Shown: one piece after another, positions 1-12,371 of the stretch
How positions within the stretch are numbered: position 1 is the first letter of the stretch
Layout of the letters: each line of letters opens with the position of its first letter
DNA from: Cordia subcordata
Taxonomy: Eukaryota; Streptophyta; Magnoliopsida; Boraginales; Cordiaceae
Assembly: GCA_028554755.1 (NCBI GenBank)
Contig: JAPTOF010000004.1
Span: 565,501-629,500, forward strand
Reading direction: 5' to 3'
Length of the DNA: 64,000 nucleotides
The notes under the pieces: generated by a model
What the model was told of the DNA's origin: nothing
The model's input: only the letters and a program-made list of their open reading frames with translations
The model's database searches: none
Program-made: the position numbers and the translations under genes

Positions 1-2584
1 CCATAGTAATTAAATGGTAAAGATGAATAAAACTTGATAATGGACTCAAAAAGGGAGAAAAAAGCTATTTCAATTTTGTTTTCGACTAGTATTATTTAGA
101 AAAAAATGGTAGTTGATAAACATGCATCTACTACAAATGTATTTAATTTTGTTGCATAGTCTAGTATAAGTGCATAACCAAGTTAAAGCATAAGATTTTC
201 AGGAGGTTCATTTAACTCTCCAAAAAAACCTTCTGCATTCCAATGACATTGTCAACAAGTTAAAGCTCATATTTCCACGCTTCATTAACAGCAAAATTGA
301 AAACAATACCATTCGTAAACCTTTACCCACGTACAAAGTCTGTGCTTAATTATTATTTGACGTGAATCATGTACCTTTGTTTTGTTGTGTGTTTTCAGAT
401 GATTAATTGCTTTAATATCCATAAATTATTACATGGGAACTAAGAAGGAGGGGTTAAACAAAAAAATAAACGAGAGCAAGACGCAATTGTACTCATATTA
501 CAAAGGGAAATAAATAAATACAAGTATAGCTATTATTTGAATTCACAAATTCAATTTTGATATACGACAGAATAAGTTGAGCTTCGAAGTCATATTCTTG
601 TTTCTTAATTTTATACTAGAGGAGCGAGTCGAATGATTAACAATGACAACTTGGTTCAATTGGTGACTTGATTCTAAAAAGAAATATTCTAGTGTCTAAT
701 AGTTTTCAACCCTCAAAAAAAAAAGAAGGTTATTTAGTTGTTGGCATAATATCAAAGTATTTGTAACTCATTCCACCGTCCTACATATATAGGACAACTT
801 ACACTTTTTACATAGTTTAGGAAAATATGGCCAATATAGTTAAAATAATAAATTGTAGTGTTTTTTTTTTTCTAATAAGCCAACCCCCTTTCACTAATAT
901 TAGATGACTCATGTTAGTCTGTTTTTACTTATTCCAACCGCAATTAATTGATAGCACATATTTGTTAATAAATGTGCTCATTAGTGAGTCTAGTTTTTTA
1001 GGATGGAAGAATTACAAGAGTAGTAATCTAATTCACAACCACGTATTCAAAACGAAATAACACTATTATATTTGTTTGCTTTTGATTCAAGATAAGAAGA
1101 TACATCTTATTCTTTTAATGATTTAGTAAAAAAGCAAAAGATCATTGTGTATTTTAAGTCAATATTAGCAGATTATTTGATAATTATGGTGGCTTTTAAA
1201 ACACTTCTTTTTTTCTTTTTTTTTTAAAACATATAAGCATATACTTCTTAGGTCTAAAACCAAACATTTATTTGTTCCACATTTTGTTTCAATTCTAAAT
1301 ATAGAAAGCCCTCATTGATAACACAAGTAAAGTTGCATTCTCAACTTTATTAGTTCTAGAGTCTTGTGCATTGAACAGACAATTGTTGGTTTTTCTTTTT
1401 CCCCCCCAAAAAAAAACAAAATAGAATAATTATAACATTCGTTTGACTATTATTGCTCTAACTTGACCATTGTTAATTAACAATCAATTGACTATTATTG
1501 CTTCCAAAATTTGTGTCTCTCAAGTACATTGAAATTCAATATTAGGTGCATTTATTGATTTGATTCTTAGCACCCAATATACAGTACATTTAAATTTATA
1601 AATCTTTGATATAAGCTTGTGATATGTGTAATTAATATGTTGGGTTCTCAGTTCTTAATTATTCATTCATCCCCTTTGGTATATAATTTGTAGCCTTAAA
1701 ATTTTGTAGACTTGCTCCAATTCTATAATTGTTTAATTTGTGTTTTGGTGCTCTAAACCATCTTACATACACGAGGAAAATTCTAAGAAACACATACACA
1801 TGGCTTCAGCACAATCTTTCATATATATTTATGTTAAACTAAAGTGGATTTGATGTTTGAATACATTTTTCCCTTTTTGCTTCTTATGTATGGAGGCACA
1901 ATGTAGCATTAGTTGTTTTTATTTATTTACTAGTTCTTTATTTTGCAACGCAGGAATACATTTTATTTATATATTGTTAAATATAGAAATATTTACCATA
2001 AAAATAAAAATAAGATATGTTTATAAGCATTTTAAATTAATGAAACATATTTCAAAGACGTAGAATGCACTTCCAAATCAATGCACGCCATGCATTTTGT
2101 TTTCGAACCATTGTAAACTATAAACTTTACAACCATATATCCATTACAGAATCTGAAATGCATTCAAATTAACTGAAATAGAACAAGAAAGATTATGCAA
2201 TTGTAGTTATATGAAAGTAATGAAAATATATAGATACTTAGGACCTGTTTAGAAGTGTTTTCAAAAATATATAATATTTTTTTGAAATCAAAATAACATA
2301 AAGACTTGTTTGACATGTATTAGTTTTTTAATAATTGTTTTAAAAATTATTTTAAAAGATGTGTTTTAAATAAAATGAAAATATATTTTTATTATTTTCA
2401 TGTAGGTTTAAGTTTTTGTTCTCAAAAAGGCAAATTATACTATTTATTTATTTAACTTTTTTTTTTTTGCCTTTTTCTATTTCTACCTCACCCTCCATCC
2501 ACGCCCCCGACCCCAATTAATCCCCACTGGCACCCCCACTTCCGACGTACCCCCCCGCCTCGTACTCCCATGAACCACACACGC
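1..2584. other. AT-rich intergenic flank, no gene seen
   Basis: No reading frame in this stretch has recognisable protein content, and stops are dense in all frames. It consists of AT-rich DNA with homopolymer runs. A sequence near 2241 (GGACCTGTTTAGAAG, preceded by TTA) resembles the left end of a Tourist-like MITE such as those at 15-18 kb, but I could not find a matching right end. Confidence 0.6.
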
Positions 2585-2590
2585 ATACAT

Positions 2591-3264
2591 ACGGATATTT
2601 TTAGCCAGCTTTTTGGAATCAACTCCAAAAATAACTTGATCTGCTATGGAATTTCAAAAGTAGTCTCTTCAAAGTCTCAGAATTTGAATTTGAATTCCTG
2701 GAATTCGAATGTAATTGTCCGTCCAATTTTTAACAAAAATTGAAAGGTAGGTCAAAGGATAATTATGAAATTAATACATTTGAATTCTTTGAATTTGAAT
2801 TTCTGTAATTCGAATGCAATTGTCTGTCCAATTTCTAACAAAAACTAAAAGGTAGGTCAAAGGATAATTATGAAATTAATACATTCGAATTCTAAGAATT
2901 CGAAATTCGAATCCATTATGCAACGAAATGACCCGATACGACCTAGCAACAGGGAATATACTCGATCCCCTGAAATCGAATTCCTAAAATTTGAGCTAGA
3001 ATTTGCGAAATTTGAATTCGAATTCCCAAAATACGTTCGAATTCCAGAATTTGAGTCTGTAATATTCGATGCTACACCTTCACGTCGTCGCACGGAATAT
3101 CTGAATCTGTAAAAAAAAAACACTAATGCAATTATAGAATTCGATTTCGATTTCCAGGAATCCGAGCTCGAATTCTGGGATTTCGAAATGTTTAATTTTT
3201 AAATTGCATTACAAATTAGGTTACTTTCGGAGTTAGAATCAAAAAGAAGGCTAAAAATATCCGT
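2591..3264. mobile_element. 674-bp non-autonomous TIR element
   Basis: The two ends form a long terminal inverted repeat. The left end starts ACGGATATTTTTAGCC at 2591 and the right end finishes with its complement at 3264. Over about 47 aligned bases the arms match at roughly 38, with no gap. The same 6-bp flank, ATACAT, lies outside both ends (2585-2590 and 3265-3270), which is a plausible target-site duplication. The interior codes for nothing recognisable and is filled with tandem units rich in GAATTC and TTCGAA. A MITE-like or Mutator-like non-autonomous element is the best reading. The superfamily is not certain, because 6 bp is short for a Mutator duplication. Confidence 0.6.
2674..2930. 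repeat. 105-bp tandem repeat inside the TIR element
   Basis: The block around AATTCGAATG at 2702 recurs at 2807, and GGTAGGTCAAAGGATAATTA at 2746 recurs at 2851, so the period is exactly 105 bp with few substitutions. A third, diverging unit begins near 2886. Each unit carries overlapping palindromes (GAATTC, TTCGAA). Degenerate versions of the same palindromes continue to about 3190. Confidence 0.75.
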
Positions 3265-3923
3265 ATACATATATACGTTACATATATACATAGCTATGTG
3301 TCTATTGGAAGAAAAAGAAAAAAAGGAAGAAAAAAAAGTACAATGATCTTTTCAATACTTTAAAAGAAAATAAAATTATCTTTTATCCGAACAAAGCTGG
3401 CCATTGCAATAGTTAGAACATTTCTTTCTAATTATGAAATATTTACTTCAAACAACATTTACGGTTGTGCTATATAAAGCATAACCTTTGTGTTGAGATT
3501 CAAAATCTTTAAACTTTTTTCCTTTGTTACTCTAAAAATAGCATATAATTGACCGCAAATAAAAATACTCATCGTGATAAATATAGTCCAATAGTTGAGA
3601 AATACTTTCGTTGACTTTTGTGGATAACAATTGCTGTGTTGAAGAAAATCACACTGAGTAAAAGGTTAATTACATACGAAAAAATTTAACGTGTTTATTT
3701 CATTCTTTTCGTGTGTAGAGGTGGGAATATCTGTTTTGTATCCGTATCCGTGTCCGCATCTAAATGGGTAGAAGAAATTGCCTTTATTCGAATTTCAGAT
3801 ATTAATTTCTACCCAGAGTTGGATATTGGGTACTCGAAATTTTTTTTTTTTTTTTTATTTTTTTTTATTTTTAATAATATAATAAACTAAAAAACTTGTG
3901 CTTAAACCCCCAAGCTCCAAATC

Positions 3924-4174
3924 AAATAAACGCTACCTAGGGTGAGTTAGTAAGTGGAGTGATTAGGGTGGACACTCGACAACGCGGATCGAGTCAGTGT
4001 GGCGCGATCTTTCATTGAAATATTGCGGGTCATTCTTTGGATTTCCACGCCCGTTGGTCCTCTCCCTGGTCGGGCTGCCACTCACGCACATCCCTCGATT
4101 TACCTCCCGCCTAGTTAAGGGGCCTCTGGCCAGGTGGGAAAGGGGTTCTCCTTTGGTTAAATAAACGCTACCTA
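3924..4174 (+). mobile_element. tRNA-derived SINE with 16-bp target-site duplication
   Basis: A body of about 219 bp (3940-4158) is bounded by a perfect 16-bp direct repeat, AAATAAACGCTACCTA, at 3924-3939 and 4159-4174. Near its 5' end it has an A-box-like stretch (TGAGTTAGTAAGTGG, 3943-3957) and a B-box-like stretch (GGATCGAGTC, 3986-3995), the spacing of an internal RNA polymerase III promoter. It is much more GC-rich than its surroundings and has no coding capacity. A related copy lies in the opposite orientation at about 5741-5968. Together these features indicate a SINE moved by target-primed reverse transcription. Confidence 0.85.
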
Positions 4175-4943
4175 TCTAAACAAAATTCACCTCTCTTCTT
4201 CACCTTCTCAAAAGTCACACCAACCAAAGCCCCCCATTGGACACTCTCCCGTGTCCAGTCGGCCACCACAACGCCGCACGCTTCCTGTCTGCTTTTAAGT
4301 TCACCAAAATGATCACTTTGTGGATTCATTTGCTTCACATGTAGAAATCTTTCTAAAGCAAAGGTATGACATTTTTGTGTATAGACTTTGAGAAATTTTG
4401 ACTCACTGGTAATTAGTATACACTGGTAATGATGCTTGAGATTTCTCCATTTTAGATATTTGGTTTGGCAATTGAAACAGAGTTACCAAAGTGGACTAGT
4501 GGATTGCTTGTTATAGTTGAGTCCATGAATATTTAAACCTTTGTTAATATGTGTTTCAGTCCAGTATGTATTTCGGATATTTCATCAATCACTTTGGTGT
4601 CGAATTATGCCACTGTTAACTAAGAAGACAAGGTTTTGATTTTGATCAGGAGACTTTGCTTTCATATCTAACAAATTTTCAGCCATGTAATATTAACCCT
4701 TCATTTTGGGTTCAGATTTGTTTTTAAATGTTATTAAAAGAATCTAGAAATCTGATTATTCGTATCCAAAATTATCCAAAATCCAAAAATTTGACATCCA
4801 GTTGGATATATAATTTTCAACCATACGATCAAATAGTGGATTTTATAATTCGATATCCAATATTTGAATATCCACATGTCCGACTATTCATTTTAATTTC
4901 TACCCCCTATGCGTGTCGACAGAAGGAAGCTTAGTTATTATTA

Positions 4944-5557
4944 GCCTATTTGGAACAGTCTTATCTGAAATCTAAAATCTGATAAGCATCTTATCTGATA
5001 AGTATCTTATAAGAAATAAGTGTCTGATACAATAAGACTGTTTGGTTTGTTAGCTGAAATGCTGTTATAAGTTACTTTGATAATAATGTTATCAATTTTA
5101 ACTCATGATATTTTAATTTTATAATTAAATAATAAATATAAAAAATAAATATTAATTAATTTTTATTTTAAAAATTTAAAACTTTTGAAATTTTAATTTT
5201 TAATATTTAATATTTTTTATTTTTATTTTTTTATTATTTAGTTTTTAAATTTTTAAAATTTGTATTTTTAATTTTAATTTTTTAATCTTTAATTTTTTAA
5301 TTTTAATTTTTAATATTTAATATTTTATTTTTATTTTAATTTTTTAATTTTTATATTTTTATATTTAATTATTTTTTAACTGATAAGATATAAGATAAGA
5401 TATAAGTACCCTAAACCCAACTTATTTTTTATAACTACAAATAAGACATTTTATGAAAAACATCTTATAAGTGTCTTAAGCTGATAACAAACAGTCTTTT
5501 CCACGTAAGTTGTCAAATAAGATAAGTGTCTTATAATAAGCTCCAAACAAACACGGC
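4944..5557. mobile_element. AT-rich MITE-like inverted-repeat element
   Basis: The left end (GCCTATTTGGAACAGTC at 4944) and the complement of the right end (GCCGTGTTTGTTTGGAG, ending 5557) resemble the GGCCTGTTTGG ends of Tourist-like MITEs. A second, better-matched inverted pair lies inside: AAGACTGTTTGGTTTG near 5033 and its partner near 5495. Subterminal CTTATAAG and GATAAG motifs repeat on both sides of an almost pure A/T core (5100-5370). No reading frame is present. Exact ends and target duplication are uncertain, and nesting of two elements is possible. Confidence 0.45.
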
Positions 5558-5740
5558 GTATATATGAGTTCAGGGGTTATTATATTTATCTATTGTTAAT
5601 TCAAAATATTATTTAATTATTTAAAAAATGAAGATATAATTCGGCAATTATAAATTAATAATCATCACAACAAAATAATTTACAATTCCAGAGCAAAGCT
5701 TGTAGCATAAGAACAAAGAAATAATTTTTTATTAAAAGGG

Positions 5741-5968
5741 TTAACCAAAGGAGAACCCCTTCCCACCTGGCCAGAGGCCCCTTAACCAGGCGGGAGGTAA
5801 ATCGAGGGATGTGCGTGAGTGGCAGCCCGACCAGGGAGAGGACCAATGGGCGTGGAAATTCAGCAACAGCCCCCGCAATATTTCAACGGAGTACTGCCGC
5901 CACACGAACTCGATCCCGCGTTGTCAGGGTGTCTCCACCTTAATCACCTGACCACTTACCAACTCACC
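5741..5968 (-). mobile_element. second SINE copy, inverted relative to the first
   Basis: The reverse complement of this stretch follows the SINE at 3940-4158 along its whole length, including the block CCCTCGATTTACCTCCCGCC and a 3' end reading CCTTTGGTTAA. The B-box-like motif (complement GGGATCGAGTTC, 5906-5917) and an A-box-like motif near 5950-5967 are kept. I see no target duplication around it; the GC-rich sequence continues past 5968 to about 6060, so this copy may be longer at its 5' end or inserted in another repeat. The short reading frame across it is a by-product of GC-rich repeat sequence. Confidence 0.75.
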
Positions 5969-6291
5969 TATGCCCCTGGGACAATAATTGGGGGAAAGCG
6001 GGACCCGTTTGTGGCGAATCGCCTGGTGGAGAGCCGTCGAATAGTTAATGATGGTTCGAAAATGAGGCATAGATAAACGCAATCCTCTCCTTTTATGTTT
6101 TCTCTTTTTTTTATCTTTTTCTTTTTTTTTTTTCCAATCACCAATATTGACTCAGCTCCCCTCTCCAGCCACCAACCTCGCATACCCCATCGCCTATTTC
6201 TTCTTCTCGATTTCATCGTCTCACAAATTACAACGTAATTAAGGTAATCAGAGCCGTGTTATTAACAAGAAGAGAGAGGTGGGAGATAGAG

Positions 6292-6299
6292 AAACCCTA
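6292..6299 (+). promoter_or_regulatory. telo-box in NAD carrier leader
   Basis: The exact AAACCCTA telo-box motif, known in many plant promoters and leaders of growth-related genes, lies about 230 bp before the NDT1-like start codon. A functional role is inferred only from position. Confidence 0.35.
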
Positions 6300-6408
6300 G
6301 AAAAACCTAAATTTTGCTTCAAAAATTTAATCTTTTCGATTTGTTGAAGTGGATCAACGAGTAATTGAGATTATCATTACCTTTAATTTTGGACTATATT
6401 GACTGGCC

Positions 6409-6549
6409 ATGCGACGCTGGTTCTCTACGATCGGCCTCTCTCGAGAGGACTCCTCGAACAAGCAGCAGCGCTCTGATATCATCGATTTCGCCTTCGACAC
6501 AGCCGATTTTCGTAGTTTCAGCAATGGTCTCCGATGCTCATGGCCCTAA
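6409..6549 (+). CDS. overlapping upstream ORF (46 aa)
   Basis: An ATG at 6409 opens a 46-codon frame that stops at 6547-6549, 21 bases beyond the start codon of the carrier (6524) and in a different frame. If the transcript begins upstream of 6409, ribosomes starting here would pass the main start, so this could act as a repressive uORF. The peptide (MRRWFSTIGL...) resembles no family I know. It may be non-functional if transcription starts after 6411. Confidence 0.35.
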   Translation: MRRWFSTIGLSREDSSNKQQRSDIIDFAFDTADFRSFSNGLRCSWP

Positions 6550-9500
6550 TACTATCCTCTGCAATGCTGGTGCTGGCGCCGCTGCTGGTACGCTTCTTCT
6601 TTAGCTTTTATCATTCCGGTTGACTATAAAGTTGTTTTGATTTAGTATCTATTGTGGTTAAGCTTGGTGCAATTGTAAGAGTTTTTGCCGATTGATGCGG
6701 GTTTCATAGGTTAAGAGTCGTTTTAGGTGTACCATCACTACGTTGGAAAATCTGATCACTGGTTCTAATTGTGGAAATAATTGCTCAGTCGTGTTAGGTC
6801 ACAACTCAAATTGTGAAAACAAAGATGAGTTAGTTTAGGATCCCAATGAAATAAGTTTGAAGTCGAGATTCATGTTGGATCACAGGTTTAAGTTGTGTTA
6901 GGTTATATGTTTGAGTCATGGAAACAACTGCTGAGCTAAGCTTGAATCGTCTTAAGTCACATGTAAAGCTGTGGAAACAGTCATTGAAACTCGGTTTGTG
7001 ACCTGAGTTCTGAAAGGTCACGCGCCACATTCTCTAAGAGTTGAGCTTTGTGGATTTGATGAAATTATGGTGGTTTGTGGTTTCAGTTCTGAAGCAGATG
7101 GGGTGAAATTTGGTAACTTTTATATGGTGCAGGTGTGATTGCAGCTGCTTTTGTGTGTCCTTTAGATGTTATCAAGACTAGGTTTCAGGTTCATGGGCTG
7201 CCCAAGCTTGGTAATGCTAATGTTAAAGGTAATGCCAATTGGACCTTTCAACTCATCGTTGTGAATTTTATAAATTAACTTAATTCTGATCACCAACCTT
7301 GGACTTTTCTAAGTTTTGTCCCAGTGAAGCATATATGTAGTTCAACTGAGAGGTAATCAGATGAACCTTTTCTGTTTTTGATCAGGCAGTATAATAGTAG
7401 GAAGTTTAGAACAGATATTCCAGAAGGAAGGGCTTCGTGGCATGTACCGTGGGCTCGCGCCCACAGTGCTGGCTTTGCTTCCAAACTGGGCTGTGAGTTT
7501 TTCCTTTTCCTTTGATGCTTTATAAGCATGCTTTTTGTTGGCACATGCTGTGGGGTCACACCTTGTTTTAGGTGATGAAAATGATATTCTGCTTATGGCT
7601 TATGCCGTGAAAGATTTTGTACGATATACTGGATATATGTAAACAAGTGCTAGCAGATGCCTATGGTGCCTTAGAGCCAATTTAAGCATAGTTTTGAAGT
7701 TACCGGTTTATTTTCAATTCGAGAAGTATTCTCTGAGGAAGTAATTTAACAGAACAATCAAATTGCAGCAACATCAGTTGCGATGGAGCGAGAGTTAATG
7801 TAGTTATAGCTCACAGATCAATTGCTTTCTGTTCTTGAGCTATTTGTAATTTTTGGATACTTTCTGGTGCTGGTGATAAATTCTTTTGCTTGTCCTTGTA
7901 GCCGTAGGTTATAAACATGAAAACAGGATTATGATGCTCCATCTATCCAATTTTAATTTCTTTTGTTGCTAGGAGTGGTTTTACACTTCCTAATTTGATA
8001 ATTGGATTGAGTTTGCTATTGAAATGACCTACATTATCTCTTTTCCAGGTGTATTTTACAATTTATGATCAGCTCAAAACTTTTCTTTGCTCTGATGGTT
8101 AGTTAATAACTTGCTATTCTTGTGAATGATTCTCTCTCTTGCTCTCATCATGTCATACATGTATTTCATGGTTTATGGACTATATGTTGTGCCTGCTGTA
8201 CCCAGGCTAAGGTTTTTTGTTGGTTTGCTGGAAATTGTAGATGCAACTCATCAGCTGTCTATTGGTGCAAATATGATAGCTGCTTCAGGTGCAGGAGCTG
8301 CAACAACAATTGCCACAAACCCTCTCTGGGTTGTGAAAACAAGACTTCAGGTATAATTCCTGGTGATTTTCTTATCGTTCTTGTCAATATCATTTTGTTC
8401 TCTCCTCTAGAGCGAGAGTTGAAGAATCAGTATTCTTTTTATAGGAGAAGAAATAGTTTCATCATTCATCCTTTTAATGGTTCTTTATATAATTTAGACC
8501 AAAAGGTTGTTTTCGGTTTTATTATATTGGATGAGATGATATTTCAATTGGTCTTTGTCCCTAATGCCAGTAAGTGGATCACATTGACCTACTAAGTAGC
8601 GAAATCTAGATGAGGCTGAAGTAGAGTTTGCAAATCAACGCCAAATTTGTTATAATCAATAACTATAATTGTTATAATCTGAAGTGGGGGGGGGGGGTTG
8701 TGGGATTGGCAAAGTACGGGGAGATCTAGGGATAACTATTATTAATAAAACTTCGCATTCTCCTCCTTATGTAAGAGACTATAATCAAACTAGCAAATGT
8801 GGATTTTGAGGATGAAATTAGCCATTTGATATATGACTGCTTTAGGCTGGTGATGATGGCACCTTGTTTCCTCCTGAAAGAAGATAAATCCAATTGGTCT
8901 GAAATAAATATAAGTTACCTTGTTTTGGTTCTCTGTCATCTTAATGTTTTTCAATACTTTTCTTTAATATGAATAATTTCGAAGAATTTCAGATTGCAGT
9001 TATACGTGTTCTAGCAAGTGTAACAGTTGGGTCATTGTAATCTGGTCACGTTTTCCCAATTTAATATCATCACTTAGATAGTGCAGGGAGGAAGACCTAC
9101 TAGTAGAATTTCCATTAATCTGATTAAACCATGTCTTGTGCCTGCCTTCTTTCTTGTCATTCTGCAGACTCAAGGAATGAGGACTGTTGTGGTACCGTAC
9201 CGGAGTACACTGTCTGCTTTAAGAAGAATTGCTCATGAAGAGGGTATTCGTGGATTGTACAGGTTATTTTTTTGCTTCATAAATCTTTTCTTGGATTGTG
9301 GCACTATTTTCATTGAAATTGACTTTCTCATAGATATAGTAGGTGATTCTGGTTGATGTAACAAAATGGTCATGAATACCTAATCAAAATCACTTTCCCC
9401 CTTCCCTGCACTCAGGGCTCTTACATAGATGGATTTTTTTTTTTGGGGGGTAAGTATAGATGAATCTAGTTAAGTAATCTGAATCATCATCAGATAAATT

Positions 9501-10824
9501 AATTCTTTAAGGAAACTGCTGCATAAAATAGACTGTTTTACAGGATAGCTAATACAGTGAAATTTATATATTGTTTGATGTGATTTCTTTACATGGACAG
9601 TGGTCTTGTGCCCGCTTTGGCTGGTATTAGTCATGTTGCTATCCAGTTTCCAACATACGAGAAGATCAAGGCTTACTTAGCCAATCGTGGTAACTTTTCA
9701 TTGTTGTGCTCTTCTGAGAATTGCTTATTCTTTAGTTCCTGAAAGTAAAATGAAGAATCTTCTTGACTTAATTTGGTGATATCAGATAATACCACAGCGG
9801 ACAAACTCAGTGCACGTGATGTTGCAGTTGCGTCTTCAGTTTCTAAAATATTTGCCTCCACACTGACTTATCCGCATGAGGTATGTTGTCGACTGTTGAG
9901 GAGAACTTAATTTAATGATATTCCTATTATAATGGCAGGATTAGTAATAGACTACTAGTATCCCCCTCTTGATGTCTTCTCCTGTGTTACCAGTCTGGCT
10001 TTGTTTTATATGGTGGATGCATTCAATATTTATATTTGTCTTTTGGCCTTCCATAATAATCTTGTGCACTCTGTAAATAATTTCTCTCTATCTCCCAACA
10101 ACCCAGAGCAAAATTTTCCACAACTTGGGATCCACTTTCATCTTGCTGTGCTGTACATATGCACAATGGTAATGGTGTTGTCTAAAAGCTTCATTTTTCT
10201 TTTCCTAATCTTCCAAAAGGGAGTCGTATAGGGCTTCATTTTTCTAATCGGACAGAAAGCAGTCACATAGTGTGCAATCTTCTTATGACTGAGAAATCTT
10301 CTTGCCTTTGAGATAATGTGTCTATTGTCTGTTTGTCATACTGTCCTTTTCCTTTGGCCAAAAGTATCCATCCTCTGTTTTATCTTCCAGTCATTTCCTT
10401 CTGTCTCAAACTTCCTGTTACTGTATGAATAATCATGAAATGAAGCCTTGCCTTGGGTTAAATTTGTTAATGCTCTTCGTTGATTGTTATCTCCTGTTGA
10501 GGTCAACAAAAGATAATGAATATCGAGAAAAGAGAATTTCTAAGCAATCTCAATTGGAATCATATGCCCTTGGATATCTGTTTTTAGGTTGTACGCTCTC
10601 GGCTCCAAGAACAAGGGCACCACTCTGAGAAGCGTTATTCTGGCGTAGTTGACTGCGTTAAAAAAGTCTTTCGGGATGAAGGGATGGCTGGGTTTTACCG
10701 TGGCTGTGCCACTAATTTGCTCAGGACAACGCCAGCTGCTGTTATCACATTTACCAGTTTTGAGATGATTCACCGATTTCTTCTCACATTATTTCCTCCT
10801 GACCCACAGGCTCATCCATTGTGA
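6524..10824 (+). CDS. NDT1: NAD+ transporter, mitochondrial carrier family (NDT1-like)
   Basis: Nine coding exons: 6524-6587, 7133-7228, 7386-7492, 8049-8097, 8241-8350, 9168-9262, 9601-9689, 9786-9880 and 10588-10824. They give 313 aa, close to the size known for Arabidopsis NDT1. Three tandem carrier repeats are visible, each with its signature: [18 protein letters not shown] and PHEVVRSRL, followed by glycine-rich second halves such as [11 protein letters not shown] and GMAGFYRGC. The tryptophan in the second signature is typical of the plant NAD/folate/pyrimidine branch. The family exchanges NAD+ for AMP or ADP across organelle inner membranes; NDT1 was first placed in chloroplasts and later in mitochondria. 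The start is the first in-frame ATG. An overlapping uORF precedes it. The folate carrier is a less likely alternative. Confidence 0.9.
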
Positions 10825-12304
10825 AGGTGGATCATGAATGAATTAGGGAATCTGGTTTGGAGGTGGTAGTTTCAGATTATTTTGGGTCTCTGGGTGGTGG
10901 AATTAGTTCGGCCATCTTTACTATCATTGTTTTACACGACAGGTTTCTGTATTCTTACTGATGTTGGCACACTAGAAAGTGATAGATGCTCCCATTAAGA
11001 ATCTGTAGCGTGAAGTCCTCTAGCGAAAAGGGAGGACAATGTTATACTGACCTTGATGTTGATGAAAAATGAATTGTTTACACTATGGTCATTGGACAAA
11101 TTTCACTGCAATTTATGTTCTTCAGGAATTGCTGAAGATGGAGTTTGTTGAAATTTACTTGTATTTTTTACTACCTTTCTCCATTGATGGCCCCAATTTC
11201 CTCCTACTCTGTTTCAAGTATTAAGCAGTTGAAATGTCTTGCATGAGATGATCTTAGTTTTAGTTGCAACCAAGAGGATCACCAATCCCCAAGTTCTGGT
11301 TTCTGCAATGTTTTTACCCCAAGCTAGAGAAAATGCATCTCAGGTGTATGTGTTAGTTTCTACAAATCTATTGTTGATGCGTGATGCCTGTAACTTGTGT
11401 CTGTTCTCAGTTGCAGTCCCTGGTTGTTAACCTGGCTGACAGAATTAACATTGTGCATCTACTCAACTGACTACTCTTATTAGTAATGATGACTTGAGTT
11501 CAAATCTAGGGGTTAGACGGCATGTGTTTTTTGGGGGGGGGGGGTGTCGCAGATTTTTGTTCTCCGCCTGTCTCGAATATTAAGAAAAAATATTTCAGCA
11601 CTAGACAAGTTATCTTGCAAATGAGATCTGTGGCACTATAGCTTGTCATTTATCTTTTCTGCACGTCGTAGTAGTTCTTGTCTTTGGATAAGGAAATCTC
11701 TATTATTGTGCGGCTGCTACGTTATACTGTTCTCTGTATCCTCCAAAAAGTGCACTCTCAATCGGACTGAACAAGATATATGTACGACCTATGGTTGATT
11801 AAACAGAAGATAGATTATTGTTGGTCTGTTCTCGAGGATTTCATCTTGTTTTCTGCCTAGATTTTACACTTCTGCAATGTGAGCCAGCTTATTTTATGAT
11901 ACAAACAGAAAGAAGCTAGTATGTCGAGAACAGACTATTGAGGAACATCTGATTTTATCAAGAAGTAACAGATACATTATCTATATGGTTATGATAAAAT
12001 GATTTGCACAATCCATTATGATTATTGTAGCATTATTCAAATGCGACATTTATGGTATAACTCCATGACAAACATTTTTCCTGCTCTGTTCTGCTGATTT
12101 CAGTGAGAAGTTGCATCAAGCGTGTTGAGGGACCTCTGAAAGCCTTTGGGATTCTTCCCACCCATAAAGAAGTAGATGACACAGAAGAGGGGCCTAGGTT
12201 AGGCATTCATGGAAATATCTACTATACATAAACCATTATCTTGTCATCTTTCCCTTGGTGACAACAGAAAGTTTTCGCTTAATTGCTTTTGCGTGAGAAG
12301 ACAA

Positions 12305-12371
12305 TACATACATACATACATATGTACGTTCATACATATACATATGCATATACATATATATATATATATAT
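12305..12371. repeat. ACATAC / TA compound microsatellite
   Basis: Runs of CATA repeats change into alternating ATGTAC and CATATA steps and end in about eight TA units. It is a simple sequence repeat in intergenic DNA. Confidence 0.85.

Noticed and set aside
2857..3123. Overlapping frames of about 80-88 codons on both strands with repeated N/S/F or E/F/K patterns
   Set aside because: They are translations of the palindromic GAATTC-type tandem repeat, which reads open on both strands.
5819..6076. 85-codon plus-strand frame before the NAD carrier gene
   Set aside because: It runs through the inverted SINE copy; the open frame follows from GC-rich repeat sequence, and an opposite-strand frame overlaps it.
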